A stretch of 26,372 nucleotides of DNA, from NCBI GenBank assembly GCA_039812085.1, contig JBDHZU010000012.1, positions 1-26,372 of the forward strand. The letters run 5' to 3'. The notes below the pieces were generated by a model that was given only the letters and a program-made list of their open reading frames with translations, did not search any database and was not told where the DNA came from. The position numbers were made by a program, and so were the translations under genes. This DNA comes from JBDHZU01 sp039812085. Its GTDB lineage: Bacteria > Actinomycetota > Actinomycetes > S36-B12 > UBA10799. This document shows, piece by piece, positions 22,137 through 26,372 of the stretch (the stretch's first letter is position 1; each line of letters opens with the position of its first letter).

Positions 22137-24608
22137 TCACGCTAGCGGCGCAAGGACAACGTTGACCAACTTCGGCGCCCGAACGATCACCTTCAACGGT
22201 TCTCCGCCATCCAGTGCTTGGACGATTGACGGCTCGGACAGAGCGTGCGCCTGCAGTTCTTGCTCGGTGATCTCTGGCGAGACCTCCAGGCGAGCCCGCA
22301 CCTTCCCGTTGACCTGCACCACGCAGGTAACCGTCTCTTCGACCAACAGACTCTCGTCTACGACTGGCCATCCAGCCAACGCCACACACGGTTCATGGCC
22401 GAGACGCGACCACATGTCTTCTGCGGTGTACGGCGCAACCAACGACAACATGATGGCGACTGCTTCTACTGCTTCCCGAACCGCAGGATCGGCTGGACCG
22501 CAGCCAGAGTCCACTGCTTTGCGAGCCGCGTTGACCAGACCCATCGTCTTGGCGACGGCAACGTTGAAGCGGAAGCTCTCCACTGCCTGACTGGCCTCGT
22601 GAATTGCCTTGTGCGTGACCGCGCGTAACTGCGGATCTCCCGTGCTTACATCGACACCTGGCTGTGACGTGACATCGCCTGACAGTCGCCAGGCACGGGC
22701 TAAGAATTTCTTCGCACCGGCAGGTGACACATCGTTCCAGTCAATGTCGTCTTCCGGTGGTCCGGCGAACACCATGGTGAGTCGAACGGAGTCGACTCCG
22801 TGACTGCCGAGTTCATCGGACAGGCGCACCAGGTTGCCGCGCGACTTACTCATCGCGGAACCGTCCATCACGACCATTCCCTGATTAAGCAATTTGGAGA
22901 ACGGCTCGGTAATGGACAGCAGTCCCATGTCGTGCAGCACTTTGGTGAAGAAGCGTGCGTACAACAGATGCAGAATCGCGTGGGTGACTCCACCGACGTA
23001 CTGATCAACGGGCATCCATCGTTCGGCATCTTCCGGGCTGAATGCAGCGTCTTCATTGTGCGGATTCAGGAAGCGCAGGAAGTACCAACTGGAGTCGAAG
23101 AACGTATCCATGGTGTCGGTGTCACGCTTGGCTGGACCACCACAACTCGGACAATCCACGTTTACCCAGTCAGTGGCAGCACCCAGCGGAGAGGTTCCCT
23201 TGGGCTGTAGGTCCAAGCCCTCGCTCGGCGGCAAGGTGACAGGCAGTTCGTCTTCCGGCACGGGAACTTCCCCACACGAATCGCAGTGCACGATCGGGAT
23301 AGGAGTTCCCCAGTAGCGCTGACGAGAAATCAACCAGTCACGCAAGCGGTAATTGACCGCCGATTGCCCCTTGCCGTCGGCAGCCAACTGTTCGATCACT
23401 GCAGCAATCGCGTCGTCTTTGCCCATTCCATCAAGCGGACCGGAGTTCACATGAAGTCCATCGTCTGCAGTGGCGACGCCGGTCTCTTGCGGATCGGTGT
23501 CTGCCTCCACCACAACCTTAATGGGAATGTCGAAGGCTTTGGCGAAGTCAAGATCGCGTTGGTCGTGCGCCGGTACCGCCATGACCGCGCCTGTGCCGTA
23601 ATCAGCCAGTACGTAATCCGAGGCGTAAATCGGTAGCTGTTCACCGTTCACAGGATTAGTGGCGTAACGATGCAGGAAGACCCCCGTCTTCGGGCGGTCG
23701 GTGGCGAGGCGGTCGATATCCGACGCCTGCTTCACCTCATCCCGGTACTGCCGGAAGGCTTCTTCTGCTTGGGTTCCAGCAGCAAGTTCGGCAGCCAAAT
23801 CAGAATCGGCCGCAACGACGAAGAAGGTCGATCCGTACAGGGTGTCCGGACGTGTGGTGTAGACGGTGACGGGTTCGTCGCGACCTTCGACCTCAAAGTC
23901 AACGTGCGCACCAGTTGATCGACCGATCCAGTTGCGCTGCATGAGCAGCACCTTGTCTGGCCACTGGCCCTCGAGTTGATCCATATCGGCCAGCAAGCGG
24001 TCGGCATATTCAGTGATGCGCAGGTACCACTGGGTCAGCTTCTTCTTGGTGACGACGGCGTCACAGCGCTCGCATCGCCCACCGACGACTTGTTCGTTGG
24101 CCAGCACAGTTTGGTCTTGTGGGCACCAGTTGACTGCAGAGTCCTTGCGATAGGCCAGGCCACGTTCATGCATCTTGAGGAATAGCCACTGGTTCCAGCG
24201 GTAGTACTCCGGATCGCAGGTATTGAGCACACGTTCCCAATCGAAAGAACATGCATAGCGGCGCATAGATGCTTTCTGAGTGGCGATGTTCTCGTAGGTC
24301 CAGGCAGCTGGATCTTCACCGCGTTTGATGGCCGCGTTCTCAGCTGGCAGACCAAACGCATCCCAACCGATGGGGTGCATGACGTTGAATCCACGCTGTA
24401 CCCAGTAGCGAGCGATCACGTCACCCAGCGCATACGCCTCCGCATGGCCCATGTGCAGATCGCCGGATGGGTACGGAAACATGTCGAGGACATATTTGGC
24501 TGGACGTGGATCCTCGAGGTTGCCCGATCGGAAGGGCGCTTTCTCATCCCAGACGGGAAGCCATTTCTCTTGGATCAGTTCAGGGTCGTACTCAACGGGC
24601 TCGCTCAC
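22137..24608 (-). CDS. leuS: Leucyl-tRNA synthetase
   Basis: An 823-residue class I synthetase that charges tRNA-Leu and edits misactivated residues. HMGH (the HIGH motif) is at 52-55 within 'PYPSGDLHMGH'. The CP1 editing domain is present, with 'TTRPDTLYGSTFFVVAAD'. MSKS is at 586-589 within 'MDGSAMSKSRGNLV'. Two zinc-type Cys clusters are seen ('CPQDQTVLANEQVVGGRCERC' in part; 'CPSCGGPAKRD'). The C-terminal anticodon and tRNA-binding domains are complete ('VVQVNGKVRARLEVSPEI'). Length fits the short bacterial form. The start is GTG at 24608, 23 nt after the SGNH gene, with no clear Shine-Dalgarno. Confidence 0.98.
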   Translation of the reverse strand: MSEPVEYDPELIQEKWLPVWDEKAPFRSGNLEDPRPAKYVLDMFPYPSGDLHMGHAEAYALGDVIARYWVQRGFNVMHPIGWDAFGLPAENAAIKRGEDPAAWTYENIATQKASMRRYACSFDWERVLNTCDPEYYRWNQWLFLKMHERGLAYRKDSAVNWCPQDQTVLANEQVVGGRCERCDAVVTKKKLTQWYLRITEYADRLLADMDQLEGQWPDKVLLMQRNWIGRSTGAHVDFEVEGRDEPVTVYTTRPDTLYGSTFFVVAADSDLAAELAAGTQAEEAFRQYRDEVKQASDIDRLATDRPKTGVFLHRYATNPVNGEQLPIYASDYVLADYGTGAVMAVPAHDQRDLDFAKAFDIPIKVVVEADTDPQETGVATADDGLHVNSGPLDGMGKDDAIAAVIEQLAADGKGQSAVNYRLRDWLISRQRYWGTPIPIVHCDSCGEVPVPEDELPVTLPPSEGLDLQPKGTSPLGAATDWVNVDCPSCGGPAKRDTDTMDTFFDSSWYFLRFLNPHNEDAAFSPEDAERWMPVDQYVGGVTHAILHLLYARFFTKVLHDMGLLSITEPFSKLLNQGMVVMDGSAMSKSRGNLVRLSDELGSHGVDSVRLTMVFAGPPEDDIDWNDVSPAGAKKFLARAWRLSGDVTSQPGVDVSTGDPQLRAVTHKAIHEASQAVESFRFNVAVAKTMGLVNAARKAVDSGCGPADPAVREAVEAVAIMLSLVAPYTAEDMWSRLGHEPCVALAGWPVVDESLLVEETVTCVVQVNGKVRARLEVSPEITEQELQAHALSEPSIVQALDGGEPLKVIVRAPKLVNVVLAPLA

Positions 24609-24631
24609 TGGATAAGGCTAACGAGCGCAGC

Positions 24632-25381
24632 TCAATCGGTAACGCCGTGGTCGATCAGTGTCTGCCCAATCAGTTGCCCAGCTTGTTCATGCATCGACCA
24701 TGACCAGTGGATTCCGTCGGGGTTTGCATCCCCCCGCTCGTGGCCCTCGTTGACCAGTTGTTCGACATCCAGCACTGTCACTGACTCTCGTTCGCCGAAT
24801 TGGCGAGCAGCGGTGACTGCACTGGCGTGGTCAGCAACCACGGGATACATCGGTGATTGATACGGACCTGGCGGAGTCATCAGAAAGATCGGCAGATCTG
24901 GGTAGTAGAGCCGAATGACTTGCACGATTCGGCGTAGATAGTGATCAGTGGCGGTTTGGGACAACTGTCGGAAGCGACCACCGGAGGCTTGGATAACCCG
25001 CGGAGAAAGCGTTGTGTAGGCAGTGCGGACTCGTCGTCGGACACTTGCCGGACGGACGTATGGAATCCCTTCCCGAAGCCAGGTCGGCATCGCCGATGGC
25101 AGCGCATCCATTCCACCGACCGCGAGGATCACTGCCTCACTGCGTGGCAGTGAGGTTCCCCAGATATTCGGATCTTTCGTGACCGCCCACCAGGCGTCTC
25201 GCGCCGTCCATCCCATCCGGGCATAAAGGTCGATCGTCCAGTCATCCGAGGCGCCGCTTCGGTGTGCAGAAAGTTCCCGTGCCACCACATTTGGCCAGAG
25301 CCCAGGCTCCCCCGGTGGGTACCGGGTATCCGGGCCATGGAAGGTCAGCGAGTCCCCGATGACCAGGATGTGTCGTGCCAC
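24632..25381 (-). CDS. SGNH/GDSL hydrolase family protein, OctT-like (putative diglucosylglycerate octanoyltransferase)
   Basis: A 249-residue SGNH-fold protein from GTG 25381. Block I is 'ILVIGDSLTFHG' with the nucleophile Ser11; a GGMD (89-92) stands where many members have GxND; the C-terminal catalytic pair is in 'NPDGIHWS' (D222, H225). The 'PGEPGLWPNVVARELS' segment and the position near degV and comEA resemble mycobacterial Rv2418c (OctT), which octanoylates diglucosylglycerate in methylglucose lipopolysaccharide synthesis. That assignment is from remembered family features and synteny, so generic esterase remains possible. A longer frame reaching 25531 crosses the antisense of tRNA-Ala and must be rejected. 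A TAGCCT box ends 7 nt before the GTG, suggesting a leaderless mRNA. Confidence 0.88.
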   Translation of the reverse strand: MARHILVIGDSLTFHGPDTRYPPGEPGLWPNVVARELSAHRSGASDDWTIDLYARMGWTARDAWWAVTKDPNIWGTSLPRSEAVILAVGGMDALPSAMPTWLREGIPYVRPASVRRRVRTAYTTLSPRVIQASGGRFRQLSQTATDHYLRRIVQVIRLYYPDLPIFLMTPPGPYQSPMYPVVADHASAVTAARQFGERESVTVLDVEQLVNEGHERGDANPDGIHWSWSMHEQAGQLIGQTLIDHGVTD

Positions 25382-25388
25382 CTTGGTC

Positions 25389-25398
25389 AGGCTAGACT
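25389..25398. promoter_or_regulatory. Candidate divergent -10 region of SGNH gene and tRNA-Ala
   Basis: AGGCTAGACT reads TAGACT on the plus strand (25393-25398, about 22 nt before the tRNA) and TAGCCT on the minus strand (25394-25389, 7 nt before the GTG at 25381). Both fit TANNNT and share a CTAG centre. No clear -35 boxes are seen. Confidence 0.45.
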
Positions 25399-25420
25399 CA
25401 CTGTTCGCAATATGCGTTAC

Positions 25421-25493
25421 GGGGCTATAGCTCAGTTGGTAGAGCATCTGCCTGGCAGGCAGAGGGTCAGGAGTTCGATTCTCCTTAGCTCCA
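25421..25493 (+). tRNA. tRNA-Ala, anticodon GGC
   Basis: A 73-nt cloverleaf: acceptor GGGGCTA/TAGCTCC (one G-T pair), D stem GCTC/GAGC with loop AGTTGGTA, anticodon stem TCTGC/GCAGA with loop CTGGCAG (anticodon GGC, reads GCC), five-base variable loop GGGTC, T stem AGGAG/CTCCT with loop TTCGATT, discriminator A. CCA is not encoded. The 3' end (last 14 bases plus the following C) is repeated twice more downstream. Confidence 0.97.
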
Positions 25494-25577
25494 CAATGTT
25501 TGTGGCTCCCGTGTCTTTGCGGGGGCCACAAACATTTTAGTTGTGCTGTGAATCGAGGAGGAGCGCAAGCGACGGCC
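25480..25577 (+). repeat. tRNA-Ala 3'-end repeat array, unit 1 (98 bp)
   Basis: This unit starts inside the tRNA with TCTCCTTAGCTCCAC, continues through the first hairpin (25495-25538) and ends with a linker containing GAATCG and GGAGGAGCG-CA-AGCGACGG. Bases 25480-25526 are identical to 25680-25726, exactly 200 bp downstream. The other units carry the same order of elements. Confidence 0.9.
25495..25538 (+). terminator. Intrinsic terminator of tRNA-Ala (hairpin 1)
   Basis: AATGTTTGTGGC pairs with GCCACAAACATT (12 bp), and TCCCG pairs with CGGGG inside, giving a 17-bp stem with loop TGTCTTTG. It begins two bases after the mature tRNA 3' end and is followed by TT, after an ATT at the stem end. 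This is a convincing terminator. Confidence 0.85.
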
Positions 25578-25679
25578 TCTCCTTAGCTCCACTTACGTCG
25601 ATTGCCCCTACATGTCTTTTGTAGGGGCAATCGACGTATATAGCAGCAGAGCAGAATCGGGAGGAGCGTCAGCGACGGA
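25578..25679 (+). repeat. tRNA-Ala 3'-end repeat array, unit 2 (102 bp)
   Basis: It starts with the same 15-mer TCTCCTTAGCTCCAC, then a hairpin of different stem sequence (25594-25638), then a linker containing GAATCG and GGAGGAGCG-TC-AGCGACGG, matching the linker of unit 1. Only the tRNA-derived part, the loop and the linker core are conserved. Confidence 0.9.
25594..25638 (+). terminator. Terminator-like hairpin 2
   Basis: An 18-bp perfect stem, TACGTCGATTGCCCCTAC with its complement, around ATGTCTTTT (closing the A-T leaves loop TGTCTTT). It is followed by TATAG, so the T-tract is poor. It occupies the same place in unit 2 that the tRNA terminator has in unit 1. Confidence 0.75.
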
Positions 25680-25750
25680 TCTCCTTAGCTCCACAATGTT
25701 TGTGGCTCCCGTGTCTTTGCGGGGGCATTTATGCAGCACAGCGAATCGAT
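25680..25750 (+). repeat. tRNA-Ala 3'-end repeat array, unit 3 (truncated)
   Basis: The first 47 bp equal unit 1 exactly, then the sequence diverges before the right arm of the hairpin is complete, leaving a stem of about seven pairs. A GCAGCACAGCGAATCG segment still resembles the linker start of units 1 and 2. No fourth tRNA-end copy follows. Confidence 0.85.
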
Positions 25751-25772
25751 CTTTCACAAACAGTGCGTGAGT

Positions 25773-25778
25773 TACCTT
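25773..25778 (+). promoter_or_regulatory. Possible -10 box of the exported-protein gene
   Basis: TACCTT fits TANNNT and ends 6 nt before the ATG at 25785, consistent with a leaderless transcript. The -35 region is not clear. If the start is instead the ATG at 25809, a 20-odd-nt leader would result. Confidence 0.3.
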
Positions 25779-25784
25779 AAGAAG

Positions 25785-26372
25785 ATGGGGAAAGTGATAA
25801 CTGTCAGTATGCGTACCGCCATCGCCACCGTTTTGGCGCTTGCACTCGCTCTCATGGTGGCAGCAGTGCCCGCTCAGGCAGCGAACGTCGTCCACCGGGG
25901 GAAGTACTGGTCGTGGGCCGGCCCCAAGTCGTGGAGCGCGGGAGAAGGGGTGTACGGCATCACCGTCTTGGGGAACAAGGCAGCAACCCTCGACCTGGGG
26001 TTCTCCTCGCTCATCTGCGCTAAGGGCAACACTTGGGATGCGTCGGTCACGAACTACTTCAACGCAAAACGTGCTGAGCTGCGCAAGAACGGTGCGAAAC
26101 TGACCAAGACCGGCAAGATCGTCAAGGTCAAGGCCAACGGGGCAAACTACCGTCGCCAGAACATCCAGTTCACCACGAAGTCGGGCAAGAAGAAGCTTCA
26201 GGGCATGGTGATCTTGGACTACGACTACACCACGACGGTCGACGGCCTGAACTACTGCTACCAGCGCAGCGAAGCCCGTTCCTCCAACAAAGCAGCGTGG
26301 AAGAAGATGAAGAGCAAGCTCGCCGGTGTGAGCCGGTCGCTGGCCTACTTCGGTCCAGGCGCGTACGAAGAT
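25785..26372 (+). CDS. Exported protein of unknown function (3' end outside window)
   Basis: An uninterrupted frame of 196 codons runs to the window edge without a stop. From the second ATG (25809) the product starts MRTAIATVLALALALMVAAV and then PAQA-AN, a clear Sec signal peptide with an Ala-x-Ala cleavage site. ATG 25785 adds eight residues, which is acceptable for a signal peptide. The mature part begins with aromatic residues ('HRGKYWSWAGPKSW'), contains two cysteines ('SSLICAKGN' and 'NYCYQRS') that may pair, and a Lys/Arg-rich centre ('KLTKTGKIVKVKANG', 'KSGKKKLQGM'). I do not recognise the family. It follows the tRNA repeat array, a place where acquired genes often sit, but nothing in the visible sequence shows transfer. 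Confidence 0.8.
   Translation, partial: MGKVITVSMRTAIATVLALALALMVAAVPAQAANVVHRGKYWSWAGPKSWSAGEGVYGITVLGNKAATLDLGFSSLICAKGNTWDASVTNYFNAKRAELRKNGAKLTKTGKIVKVKANGANYRRQNIQFTTKSGKKKLQGMVILDYDYTTTVDGLNYCYQRSEARSSNKAAWKKMKSKLAGVSRSLAYFGPGAYED

Noticed and set aside
22137..24608. Possible zinc-site anomaly or intein in leuS
   Set aside because: Both synthetase motifs, the editing domain and total length are normal; nothing is inserted.
25382..25531. N-terminal extension of the SGNH protein to 299 residues
   Set aside because: The extra residues are the antisense translation of tRNA-Ala (the familiar ENRTPDPLP-type artefact), and the SGNH fold begins right after the GTG at 25381.

Overview
The window is a piece of chromosome from a member of the Actinomycetota, probably class Actinomycetes. 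The evidence is gene order: hrcA with a second-type dnaJ; the run rsmE, HIT, phoH, ybeY, corC, cytidine-deaminase-like, era; lepA next to an AMP-forming acyl-CoA ligase and hemW; rpsT next to holA, comEC, comEA; and degV near an SGNH protein resembling mycobacterial OctT. GTG starts are frequent and TANNNT-type -10 boxes sit at the right distance before several starts. GC looks moderate for the phylum. I cannot name a genus.

Layout. At 1-933 is the 3' part of an AI-2E family membrane protein on the plus strand, meeting era tail to tail. From 913 to about 8335 a minus-strand block reads hrcA, dnaJ, rsmE, HIT, phoH, ybeY, corC, deaminase-like, era; the last five genes are joined by four successive 4-nt start/stop overlaps. 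It combines heat-shock control, 16S rRNA modification, rRNA processing and ribosome assembly. From 8369 to 9924 a small plus-strand cassette of membrane proteins (DUF4870, RDD, RDD) diverges from hrcA. A strong hairpin separates it from a convergent proline-rich membrane protein. Then, on the minus strand, lepA lies upstream of a long-chain acyl-CoA ligase and hemW. rpsT diverges from lepA. A second minus-strand block reads SGNH hydrolase (OctT-like), leuS, degV, plsY, comEA, comEC, holA. A plus-strand tRNA-Ala(GGC) diverges from it and is followed by an unusual three-unit repeat and by an exported protein of unknown function that runs off the window.

Most of the window is housekeeping. The parts worth a second look are: (1) the 25480-25750 array, where the 3' end of tRNA-Ala plus a terminator-like hairpin is repeated three times, with different stems but the same loop; (2) a 9-bp repeat at the RDD-RDD junction that can be read in two frames by two overlapping genes; (3) a cytidine deaminase homologue that has lost its zinc and catalytic residues; (4) several probable leaderless transcripts. 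No CRISPR array, insertion sequence, integrase or complete prophage is visible. No gene-free stretch exceeds 300 bases; the longest, 25494-25784, holds the repeat array.
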